Shown: positions 27,732-34,798 of the stretch, piece after piece | Numbering within the stretch: the first letter of the stretch is position 1 | Layout: every line of letters begins with the position of its first letter | Origin: Sphingopyxis sp. YR583 | Lineage (GTDB): Bacteria; Pseudomonadota; Alphaproteobacteria; Sphingomonadales; Sphingomonadaceae | Direction: 5' to 3' | Length of the DNA stretch: 64,000 bases | Assembly: GCF_900108295.1 (NCBI RefSeq) | Contig: NZ_FNWK01000004.1 | Coordinates: 1-64,000 of the forward strand | Position numbers and translations under genes: made by a program | Notes under the pieces: generated by a model | Databases searched by the model: none | What the model was told of the DNA's origin: nothing | What the model saw: only the letters and a program-made list of their open reading frames with translations

Positions 27732-28330
27732 GCAAGCGCTTCCTCGACTTGCGCCAGCCGGTCCTTGCCGAAGAACATCTCGCCGCCGACGAAGAAGGTC
27801 GGAATGCCGAATACGCCGCGCGCGACCGCGGCTTCGGTGTTGGCGACGAGCTTCGCCTTGATGTCGGCCTCCTGCGTGCGTGCGAGTAGCGCGGGGCCGT
27901 CGAACCCGTTGGCGGACAGGAAGGTCGCGATTACCTCGGGATCGTTCATCTTCAAGCCTTCTTCCCACATCGCGCGGTTCACCGCGTCGACATAATCGTC
28001 GAGCGTGCCTTCGTCGTCGGCGACGATCGCGCCTCGCATGATCGTCAGCGTGTTGACCGGGAAATGCGGGTTGATGCGGAATTTGGCGAGGCCGTATTTT
28101 TCAATGAAGCGCCGCATCTCGAGGTTTTCATAAGCGAGCTTCGCGGGCGCCTCGGCATATTGGACCATCGGTGCCTTGTTGCCCGTCGCCTTGAAGATGC
28201 CGCCCAAAAGACAGGGCGTGATGACGAGGTCGGCGCCGGTGCGATCGAGCAGTTCGGGTAGCGCCTTCATGCAAAGATAGGCGTTGGGGCTGCCGAAATC
28301 GAAGATCAGTTCGAGACTTTCGGTCACCAT
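27728..28330 (-). CDS. 2-hydroxychromene-2-carboxylate isomerase / DsbA-family protein
   Basis: A 200-residue thioredoxin-fold protein of the DSBA/HCCA isomerase type. The active-site serine replaces the CxxC of DsbA in LIFDFGSPNAYL, as in glutathione-dependent HCCA isomerases. RINPHFPVNTLTIMRG and the C-terminal GVFGIPTFFVGGEMFFGKDRL (cis-Pro loop) support the family. HCCA isomerase acts in naphthalene-type aromatic catabolism, but many relatives have other or unknown roles. It overlaps the SDR gene by seven bases and so is cotranscribed with it. Confidence 0.83.
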   Translation of the reverse strand: MVTESLELIFDFGSPNAYLCMKALPELLDRTGADLVITPCLLGGIFKATGNKAPMVQYAEAPAKLAYENLEMRRFIEKYGLAKFRINPHFPVNTLTIMRGAIVADDEGTLDDYVDAVNRAMWEEGLKMNDPEVIATFLSANGFDGPALLARTQEADIKAKLVANTEAAVARGVFGIPTFFVGGEMFFGKDRLAQVEEALA

Positions 28331-29055
28331 TTTTCTCCCCAGGGACGGAGGTCGAGTTCGTGCGTCCACGCGCTTTTCGGCTGTTTGTGGAGCATCACAT
28401 AATTGGCGGCGATGGCGTCGGGGTTGAGGATCAGATCCTGCGCCTTCGCATTATCGAAATCGGGATGGCGGCCCTTGATGAACTCGGTGTCGATCGCGCC
28501 GTCGATGATCGTGTGCGCGACATGGATGCCTTGCGGCCCCAGTTCGCGCGCCATCGACTGGGCGAGCATACGGAGTGCGCCCTTGGCGCCCGAGAAGGCG
28601 GAAAAGCCCGATCCGCCGCGCAAGGACGCGGTCGCACCGGTGAAGATGATCGTACCGCGTCCGCGCGGGGTCATGCGTTTTGCCGCCTCGCGCCCCATCA
28701 GGAAACCGCCGAGGCACGCCATTTCCCAGACCTTGGTGTAAACGCGCAGCGTCGTCTCGGCGATCGGGAAATTGACGTTCGCGCCGATGTTGAACACCGC
28801 GACCTCTACCGGGCCGACCTCGGCCTCGACCTGATCGAACAGCGCGATCATCGCCTCTTCTTCGCGGGCGTCGCCGGGGAAGGCGCGCGCCTGATGTCCT
28901 TCGTCGCGGATCGATTTTGCCAAAGCTTCAAGCTGGTCGGCATTGCGTTCACGGCGATTTACGCAAGCGGTGAGGCCTTCGACGGCGAAGGCGCGGGCGA
29001 TGGCGCCGCCGGTGGCGTCTCCGGCTCCGATAATGACGGCTGCGGGATTGGGCAT
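28324..29055 (-). CDS. SDR family oxidoreductase with Tyr-to-Phe active-site change
   Basis: A 243-residue short-chain dehydrogenase/reductase fold. The nucleotide motif is VIIGAGDATGGAIARAF, slightly different from TGxxxGxG. The NNAG position reads NIGANVNF, and a Ser is present in FTGATASLRG. The usual YxxxK catalytic pair reads FSAFSGAKGALR, with Phe in place of Tyr and Lys retained. This variant occurs in a recognisable subgroup of SDRs and suggests a non-classical reaction or a regulatory role. It has GAGGAGA before the ATG and is coupled to the isomerase gene. Confidence 0.85.
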   Translation of the reverse strand: MPNPAAVIIGAGDATGGAIARAFAVEGLTACVNRRERNADQLEALAKSIRDEGHQARAFPGDAREEEAMIALFDQVEAEVGPVEVAVFNIGANVNFPIAETTLRVYTKVWEMACLGGFLMGREAAKRMTPRGRGTIIFTGATASLRGGSGFSAFSGAKGALRMLAQSMARELGPQGIHVAHTIIDGAIDTEFIKGRHPDFDNAKAQDLILNPDAIAANYVMLHKQPKSAWTHELDLRPWGEKW

Positions 29056-29075
29056 GCGACTCTCCTCTTGCGCCG

Positions 29076-29099
29076 CATAGTAACTATGGTAATCATAGT
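29076..29099. promoter_or_regulatory. Three overlapping CATAGT half-sites between SDR and HxlR genes
   Basis: The 64-base divergent region contains CATAGT (29076-29081), its complement ACTATG (29083-29088) and CATAGT again (29094-29099). This gives two adjoining inverted repeats with spacers of one and five bases. This looks like an operator for the dimeric HxlR regulator controlling both directions. Inferred from symmetry and position. Confidence 0.5.
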
Positions 29100-29119
29100 G
29101 ACAAGAGGAAAGGTGAGGC

Positions 29120-29611
29120 TTGCCCAAACGAACCGATCTGTCGGACACATTCTGCCCAGTAGGCCGGTCGGCCGAGTTGCTCGGCGACCGTGCGGTGCTG
29201 CTCATCCTACGCGAACTGCTCTTCGGGCGGCGTCGTTTCGAGTTGATCGCGGCCAACACCGGCCTCGGGCCGCAGCTCGTCTCCGCCCGTCTCAAGATGC
29301 TGGTTGCAGAGGGGGTTGCCGAGCGCCGCGCCTATAGCGATCGCCCGCTACGTCACGACTATTGGCTGACCGACAAGGGTAAGGCGCTGTTCGACGTGCT
29401 GTACGCGATGCGGAACTGGTCCGAGCGTTGGGCCTATGCGGCGGACGAGACAGGGGATGGGCCCGCGATCCGCTATGTTCACCGGTCATGCGGGACCGAC
29501 GTCGGGACCGCAAAGATATGCCCGGGCTGCGGAGCCGAACTGGGTTATGGCGATTTGAAGGGCGATCCGTCTCCGGCGCTCAGGGCCGAACAGATCGCGC
29601 GCGCGGGCTAG
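29120..29611 (+). CDS. HxlR family transcriptional regulator
   Basis: A 163-residue winged-helix regulator. The N-terminal CPVGRSAELLGDRAVLLILREL is the HxlR signature with its Cys, and the recognition region is NTGLGPQLVSARLKMLVAEGV. It also carries a C-terminal zinc-ribbon-like tail (SCGTDVG, then CPGCGAEL), an extension seen in some members. HxlR proteins sense electrophiles, quinones or metals. The start is a TTG at 29120 preceded by GGTGAGGC. It is divergent from the SDR/isomerase pair. Confidence 0.88.
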   Translation: MPKRTDLSDTFCPVGRSAELLGDRAVLLILRELLFGRRRFELIAANTGLGPQLVSARLKMLVAEGVAERRAYSDRPLRHDYWLTDKGKALFDVLYAMRNWSERWAYAADETGDGPAIRYVHRSCGTDVGTAKICPGCGAELGYGDLKGDPSPALRAEQIARAG

Positions 29612-29613
29612 AT

Positions 29614-29979
29614 TCAGGCTTTTTCCAGCGTGCATTGCAGCGGGTGCTGGTTCTGCCGCGCGGCGTCCATCACCTGGTTTACCTTGGTTTCGGCAACCTC
29701 ATAGCTGAACACGCCGCATACGCCGACGCCCTGCTGGTGAACGTGCAGCATCACCTGCGTCGCCTGTTCGATATCCATGTTGAAGAAACGCTGGAGCACC
29801 ATCACGACGAATTCCATCGGCGTGTAATCGTCGTTGAGCAGCAGCACCTTGTACATCGAGGGCTTTTTCGCCTTCGCGCGGGTGCGCGTTGCGATGCCGA
29901 CGCCGGGGGTGCCGGGCGAGCCGTCGTCCTTGTCCGCCATGGCGCGGGGCGGCTGGTTGGTTGCAGCAGGAAACATCAT
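29614..29979 (-). CDS. clpS: ATP-dependent Clp protease adaptor ClpS
   Basis: A 121-residue N-degron adaptor. It delivers substrates with destabilising N-terminal residues to ClpAP. The core shows [18 protein letters not shown] with the Asn-Asp pair that binds the N-terminal amine, followed by [13 protein letters not shown] and YEVAETK. The first 13 residues before MADKDD are not family-like, so the true start may be the ATG at 29940. ClpA is not in the window. It converges on the HxlR gene with two bases between them. Confidence 0.95.
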   Translation of the reverse strand: MMFPAATNQPPRAMADKDDGSPGTPGVGIATRTRAKAKKPSMYKVLLLNDDYTPMEFVVMVLQRFFNMDIEQATQVMLHVHQQGVGVCGVFSYEVAETKVNQVMDAARQNQHPLQCTLEKA

Positions 29980-30088
29980 GGCAGGAATATCGCAAGCCGT
30001 TGGCGAAGCGCAAGAGGTGCGGTCGCGGATTTTAACCTCTTGTTCGCCAGCCGGCTACCCGTGCGAGAAACGGTGGCCCAAACAAGTA

Positions 30089-30116
30089 CCGCCCGCTTCC
30101 CGGAGGAAGCGAGCGG
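30089..30116 (-). terminator. Terminator hairpin downstream of phasin gene
   Basis: On the minus strand the arms CCGCTCGCTTCC and GGAAGCGGGCGG form a 12-pair stem with one G-U and a four-base loop, about 70 bases past the phasin stop. The run TTGTTT follows a few bases later. On the plus strand the wobble becomes a C-A mismatch, supporting minus-strand use. Confidence 0.55.
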
Positions 30117-30184
30117 CCTTGGGGTGTCGGCGCCGGCGGGAGAGGAGGGGAAGTGCCCGCGCCAACGAGGGAAAATGAGGTCGC

Positions 30185-30922
30185 TTAGGCGGCCTTCATC
30201 TTCGAAGTGATGACCGAAACGCGGTTCGAGATCGGCGCGAAGCTGTCGTTCGTCAGCTTGACGACGAGTTCGCTGGTCTTCGAGGTCTGCGCAACAGCGG
30301 CGTCGAAAGCCTTCTTACTGTTTTCGGCATAGAGCTTGAAGAAGTCGGCCGGCGTCTTGACGGCGGTGTAGCCCTTCAGCGCGGCGGTCGTGTCTTCGAA
30401 GCTCTTGCGAGCATAGGTCACGCCTTCCTGGCCGAGCGTTTCGATGCCCTTGGCAGCGATCTTGCCGGCTTCGACGAGTGCTTCGACGTTCGCCCTGTTG
30501 AATTCGACGGCTTCTTCAGCAAGCTTGCTGGTCTTGCTCATCGCTTCCTTCGCCTTCGCGTTGAAGTCGGCGGTCAGGGCTTCGGTGCGGGTCTTCGCTT
30601 CGTCGGCGAACTTCTTGACGGTGTCGTTCATGGTCTTGAATCCTTTGGTGGCGGCAGCGACCGGCTTCGGTGCGGCCTTGGTCTTGGGGGCAATGGTCTT
30701 GGCAGCCGTCTTGGGAGCGGCCTTCTTTGCTGCCGGCTTTGCGGCTTTCTTTTGGACCGGCTTGGCCTTTGCCGTGACGGTCTTGGTCTTTGCGGGGGCC
30801 GCGGTCTTTTCGGCTGCCGGAGCAGCAACAACCGGGGCCGCAGGAGTCGTCACCGGCTTGGGTGCGGTTTCCAGCGTCGCGGCTTCGAAAGCCTTTTCGG
30901 CACTATCCATCTTGGTAGCCAT
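30185..30922 (-). CDS. Phasin family protein with Lys/Ala/Pro-rich N-terminal tail
   Basis: A 245-residue polyhydroxyalkanoate granule protein. Residues about 105-245 are the phasin_2-like helical domain (VKKFADEAKTRTEALT, RKSFEDTTAALKGYTAVKTPADF, AENSKKAFDAAVAQTSK). It is preceded by a 75-residue Ala/Lys/Pro-rich, strongly basic low-complexity tail (repeats such as AAKPAAKKAAPKTAAKT). That tail resembles histone-like regions such as those of PhaF. AAGGAG precedes the ATG at 30922. The upstream region holds two matching palindromes around a sigma70-like promoter. The phaC gene is upstream on the same strand. Confidence 0.9.
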   Translation of the reverse strand: MATKMDSAEKAFEAATLETAPKPVTTPAAPVVAAPAAEKTAAPAKTKTVTAKAKPVQKKAAKPAAKKAAPKTAAKTIAPKTKAAPKPVAAATKGFKTMNDTVKKFADEAKTRTEALTADFNAKAKEAMSKTSKLAEEAVEFNRANVEALVEAGKIAAKGIETLGQEGVTYARKSFEDTTAALKGYTAVKTPADFFKLYAENSKKAFDAAVAQTSKTSELVVKLTNDSFAPISNRVSVITSKMKAA

Positions 30923-30940
30923 CGAGACAACTCCTTTATG

Positions 30941-30953
30941 TTGCACTGCACAA
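30941..30953. promoter_or_regulatory. Palindrome 1 (downstream half) at phasin promoter, PhaR-type candidate
   Basis: TTGCACTGCACAA lies between the -10 region and the ribosome site of the phasin gene. It is a near copy in inverse orientation of the site at 30986. TGC-rich palindromes of this kind are described for the PHA-responsive repressor PhaR; that assignment is inference. Confidence 0.55.
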
Positions 30954-30978
30954 TATAGGAGCGGATCGGTGATTTCAA
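30950..30978 (-). promoter_or_regulatory. Putative sigma70-like promoter of phasin gene
   Basis: On the minus strand TTGAAA (30973-30978) and TATTGT (30950-30955) are separated by 17 bases, about 28 bases before the start codon. It is framed by palindromes at 30941-30953 and 30986-31000, so a repressor bound to both would block it. Confidence 0.5.
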
Positions 30979-30985
30979 GAGAAAT

Positions 30986-31000
30986 TTGTGCAGTGCACAA
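30986..31000. promoter_or_regulatory. Palindrome 2 (upstream) at phasin promoter, PhaR-type candidate
   Basis: TTGTGCAGTGCACAA is a perfect 7+7 palindrome around a single central base. Together with the related 13-mer at 30941 it forms an operator pair with centres about 46 bases apart, flanking the promoter. Confidence 0.55.
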
Positions 31001-31044
31001 AAATAGTCCGACCACCGACCCGATCGGACTATATTCGCGGGATA

Positions 31045-32820
31045 TTACCGCTGTTTGACGTAGCGGCCCGGGGCGTCCTCGATCGCCTTTTTTGCGCCTT
31101 TTCCGGGGATGCGTGCGCCCTTTGCGGCGGTCTTTGCGTCATCCTGCTGCGCAAGCCATTCGATCCAGTGCGGCCACCAGCTACCTTTGGTCTCGGTCGC
31201 GCCCGCAACAAAATCGTCGAGCGTCGCTGCCTCGCTGTCCCCGGTCCAATATTGATATTTGCCCGCGGCGGGCGGATTGACCACGCCCGCAATATGGCCC
31301 GATCCCGCGAGCAGGAAGGTTTTCGGCCCCGACAGATGATCCATCAGCCGCCAGACGCTGGCGAGCGGAGCGATATGATCCTCGCGCCCCGCCTGAATGA
31401 AGGCGGGCGTCTCGATCTTCTTGAGGTCGATCGGCGTACCCATCACCGACAGGCTGTTCGGGATGACCATGCGATTGTCGCGATACAGGTCGACCAGATA
31501 TTGCCGATGCCATTTCGCGGGCAGGTTCGTGGTATCGCCGTTCCAGTAGAGCAGATCGAAGGGCGGGTAGTCGTTGCCGAGCAGATAATTGCTGACGACA
31601 TAGTTCCAGATCAGGTCGCGCCCGCGCAAGCTGTTGAAGGTCGCCGCCATATAGCGGCCGTCAAGGAATCCCGGCGCCGACAATTGCTGGAGCAGCGCCA
31701 GATAGCTGTCGTCGACGAACATCTTGAGGTCGCCGGCATGTTCGAAATCGACCTGCGCGGTGAAAAACGTCACCGACTTGACCTTGTCGGCTTCGCCGCG
31801 CGCCGACAGCATTGCGAGCGTTGCGGCGAGCGTGGTGCCGGCGACGCAATAGCCGATCGTATGGACGGCGGGGACATCTAGAAGCTCGCGCACCGTATCG
31901 ATCGCATCGACCTGCGCCGCGATATAGTCGTCCCAGACGATCTCGCTCATCGACGCGTCGGCCGATTTCCACGACACCATGAATATGCTGAGCCCCTGTT
32001 CGACCGCCCAGGCAACGAAGCTTTTCGCCGGGTTAAGGTCGAGGATGTAGAAGCGGTTGATCCATGGCGGGAAGATGATGAGCGGGACGGTGAAGACCTC
32101 CTTCGTCGTCGGCGCATAGTGGATGAGCTGGTAAAGGTCGGTTTCGTGGATCACCTTGCCCGGCGTCGTCGCGATATTGCCCCCGACTTCGAACGCATCG
32201 GGGTCAACATGGCTGAGTTGCCCGCGCGACAGGTCGGTAAGCATGTGCTTCAACCCCTTGAGCAGACTTTCACCGCGCGTTTCCACTGCGCGTTTGATCA
32301 CCTCGGGATTGGTGAGCGCGAGGTTGGTCGGCGCCATCGCGTCGGCCATCGCCTTTGCAGCAAATTCCATTTTCGCGCGCGCGGCGGGGTCGGGCCCGTC
32401 GATCTGGCGCGTCGTCGCGAGCATCTGTTCGGCGAGGAGTCCATAGGTCTGCCGGATCATCGCGAACACCGGATTGGCGCTCCAGTCGGGATCGGCAAAG
32501 CGACGGTCCTTCGTGTCCGCCTCGGGAACAGCCGGAGCCATTGGGTTCAAGCTCGCGAGCGAGGTCCAGAAGGCGACCCCCTGATCCCACATCTTCGACG
32601 ATTGCTGCGTCCATAGTTGCGTCGCCGGATTGTCGATCCATTTGGCGGGGTCGAACAGCGCGGCCGCGCTCGTATTGCCTTCATTGACCTGGCCCAGAGC
32701 ATAATCGAGCATCATCTGCTGCGCGCGGCCGATCACGCTTGCCCAATGCTGCATGTCTTCGGGGGATGGCAGGAAGGGATTCGGCGTCTCGATCGTGTCG
32801 TCTTTGCCCGTATCGCTCAT
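31045..32820 (-). CDS. phaC: Class I polyhydroxyalkanoate synthase
   Basis: A 591-residue PHA synthase that polymerises 3-hydroxyacyl-CoA. The lipase-like box is GYCVAGTT with the catalytic Cys, followed by the conserved Asp in IQAGREDHIAPL and His in LLAGSGHIAGVVNPP. The N-terminal domain of about 200 residues and the FPPWINRFYILDL region are typical of class I. The C-terminal tail is Lys-rich. The gene is immediately upstream of the phasin gene on the same strand. No PhaA, PhaB, PhaZ or PhaR gene is in this window. The palindromes of the phasin promoter do not recur in its own upstream region. Confidence 0.96.
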   Translation of the reverse strand: MSDTGKDDTIETPNPFLPSPEDMQHWASVIGRAQQMMLDYALGQVNEGNTSAAALFDPAKWIDNPATQLWTQQSSKMWDQGVAFWTSLASLNPMAPAVPEADTKDRRFADPDWSANPVFAMIRQTYGLLAEQMLATTRQIDGPDPAARAKMEFAAKAMADAMAPTNLALTNPEVIKRAVETRGESLLKGLKHMLTDLSRGQLSHVDPDAFEVGGNIATTPGKVIHETDLYQLIHYAPTTKEVFTVPLIIFPPWINRFYILDLNPAKSFVAWAVEQGLSIFMVSWKSADASMSEIVWDDYIAAQVDAIDTVRELLDVPAVHTIGYCVAGTTLAATLAMLSARGEADKVKSVTFFTAQVDFEHAGDLKMFVDDSYLALLQQLSAPGFLDGRYMAATFNSLRGRDLIWNYVVSNYLLGNDYPPFDLLYWNGDTTNLPAKWHRQYLVDLYRDNRMVIPNSLSVMGTPIDLKKIETPAFIQAGREDHIAPLASVWRLMDHLSGPKTFLLAGSGHIAGVVNPPAAGKYQYWTGDSEAATLDDFVAGATETKGSWWPHWIEWLAQQDDAKTAAKGARIPGKGAKKAIEDAPGRYVKQR

Positions 32821-32935
32821 GCTCGTTCCTGCTGGTCAGTGCGGATTATATGCCTATAACAAGCCGCGATGCGGCTGGCGAGGCTGCCGCTCGCGTCAAC
32901 CCACAAGTAACGCAAAGGAGTTGTTCTAGTTTCCC

Positions 32936-34150
32936 ATGTCCGAAGATGAATTCTATCGCATCAAGCGCCTGCCGCCCTATGTCATCGCTGAAGTCAATGC
33001 GATGCGTGCGGCCGCCCGCGCCGCGGGAGAGGACATCATCGACCTGGGGATGGGCAATCCCGACCTGCCGCCGCCGGCGCATGTGATCGAGAAGCTTTGC
33101 GAAGTGGCGATGAAGCCCGACGCGCACGGCTATTCGCAGTCGAAGGGTATTCCGGGCCTCCGCCGCGCGCAGGCGAATTATTACGGTCGCCGCTTCAACG
33201 TCGACCTCGACCCCGAGACCGAAGTCGTTGTGACGATGGGATCGAAGGAGGGGCTCGCGAGCCTCGCGACCGCGATCACCGGCCCCGGCGACGTCGTACT
33301 CGCACCGAACCCCAGCTATCCGATCCACACCTTCGGCTTCATCATCGCCGGTGCGACGATCCGCAGCGTGCCGACCACGCCCGACGAGAATTACTGGCGC
33401 GCGCTCGACCGCGCGATGGCGTTCACAGTGCCGCGCCCGTCGATCCTCGTCGTCAACTATCCGTCGAACCCGACCGCCGAAGCCGTCGATCTCGCTTTCT
33501 ATGAGCGCCTCGTCGCCTGGGCTAAGGAGAACAAGGTCTGGGTTCTTTCGGACCTTGCCTATTCGGAGCTTTATTACGACGGCAATCCGACCCCTTCGAT
33601 CCTGCAGGTGCCGGGCGCGAAGGATGTCGCGATCGAATTCACCTCGATGTCGAAAACCTATTCGATGGCGGGATGGCGCATGGGCTTTGCTGTCGGCAAT
33701 AAGCGCCTGATCGCGGCGATGACGCGCGTGAAGTCCTATCTCGACTATGGCGCCTTCACGCCGATCCAAGCCGCCGCCTGCGCCGCACTCAACGGCCCGC
33801 AGGATATCGTGCAAAAGAACCGCGACCTGTACCAGAAGCGCCGCGACGTGATGGTCGAGAGCTTTGGCCGTGCGGGCTGGGACATTCCGAGCCCGAAGGC
33901 GTCGATGTTCGCCTGGGCGCCGCTGCCGCCCGCGCTCAAGGAGATGGGCAGCCTCGAATTTTCGAAGCAATTGCTCACCCATGCCAAGGTCGCGGTCGCG
34001 CCGGGTGTCGGCTATGGCGAGGACGGCGAAGGCTATGTCCGCATCGCGATGGTCGAGAATGAACAGCGCATCCGGCAGGCGGCGCGCAACGTCCGCAAAT
34101 TCCTGGCGATGCATGGCGTGAACACGCCGTCGGTTGCGGCCGGGGGATGA
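32936..34150 (+). CDS. alaC: AlaC-type alanine aminotransferase (class I/II PLP)
   Basis: A 404-residue aminotransferase. The N-terminal region RIKRLPPYV, the IDLGMGNPD motif, MGSKEGLASL, NPSYPIH, FPSNPTA-like NYPSNPTAEAV and the Schiff-base lysine in SMSKTYSMAGWRMGF closely follow E. coli AlaC. It exchanges amino groups between alanine, glutamate and their oxoacids. An AAAGGAG ribosome site lies rather far (about 15 bases) upstream of the ATG. Its stop overlaps the DUF2721 gene as ATGA. Confidence 0.9.
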   Translation: MSEDEFYRIKRLPPYVIAEVNAMRAAARAAGEDIIDLGMGNPDLPPPAHVIEKLCEVAMKPDAHGYSQSKGIPGLRRAQANYYGRRFNVDLDPETEVVVTMGSKEGLASLATAITGPGDVVLAPNPSYPIHTFGFIIAGATIRSVPTTPDENYWRALDRAMAFTVPRPSILVVNYPSNPTAEAVDLAFYERLVAWAKENKVWVLSDLAYSELYYDGNPTPSILQVPGAKDVAIEFTSMSKTYSMAGWRMGFAVGNKRLIAAMTRVKSYLDYGAFTPIQAAACAALNGPQDIVQKNRDLYQKRRDVMVESFGRAGWDIPSPKASMFAWAPLPPALKEMGSLEFSKQLLTHAKVAVAPGVGYGEDGEGYVRIAMVENEQRIRQAARNVRKFLAMHGVNTPSVAAGG

Positions 34151-34629
34151 TGGATCTCGACGCCGGCGCGATTGCGCAGACGATTCAGCTGTCGGTCACG
34201 CCGGTGTTCCTGCTCGTCGCGACGGGCAGCCTGCTCAACGTCATTGCCGGGCGGCTGGCGCGCGTCGTCGACCGCTCGCGCAATTTGATAGAGCGCTGGG
34301 CCGAAACCGAGGGGCTGGAGCATGAGCGCATCGTAGCCGAACTGCGCATCGCCGACCGCCGGATGGGGATCATCAACAATTCGATCCTTTCCGCCGTGGC
34401 GTGCGGGATCGTCGTCTGCGTGCTCGTCGCGCTGTTGTTCACGCAGGCCTTTACCGGCATCAACCTTGGCGTTGCGGCGTCATGGGCCTTTGCGGTCGCG
34501 ATGCTGCTTCTGCTGATCTCGCTAATTCTTTTTCTCGTCGAGGTTCGGCTGGCGGTGCGTGCGATCCATGTTCCGATGGAATTGCTCGAGCTTGAAGAGG
34601 GCTGGAAGAAGCGGCGCGACCGGCGCTGA
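34147..34629 (+). CDS. DUF2721 family membrane protein
   Basis: A 160-residue inner membrane protein with three hydrophobic segments and a charged middle region (RLARVVDRSRNLIERW...ELRIADRRMGIINNSI), the DUF2721 pattern. It ends with an acidic then basic tail. It is translationally coupled to alaC. No function is established for the family; coupling suggests a link to amino acid metabolism but does not show it. Confidence 0.83.
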   Translation: MMDLDAGAIAQTIQLSVTPVFLLVATGSLLNVIAGRLARVVDRSRNLIERWAETEGLEHERIVAELRIADRRMGIINNSILSAVACGIVVCVLVALLFTQAFTGINLGVAASWAFAVAMLLLLISLILFLVEVRLAVRAIHVPMELLELEEGWKKRRDRR

Positions 34630-34754
34630 TACGCACGGGACGCCGTATCGCCGCTGCGGGGAGCGATCGCGAGCAACAATTTTTTACAAGCTCTGCGTGC
34701 TGCCAAGCCGTAGCGGCAATTGCAAATGGGCATTTCCGTTTCGGCGCAATGGCG

Positions 34755-34760
34755 TTGACA
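34755..34760 (+). promoter_or_regulatory. Possible -35 element TTGACA before MFS gene
   Basis: TTGACA lies 39 bases before the ATG at 34799, in a 169-base intergenic space. A convincing -10 box at 16-18 bases is not obvious (the sequence there is GC-rich), so this is tentative. Confidence 0.3.
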
Positions 34761-34798
34761 CGGATGCCGCGCGTCTGCTCCCATCGTCACGGGAGAAA

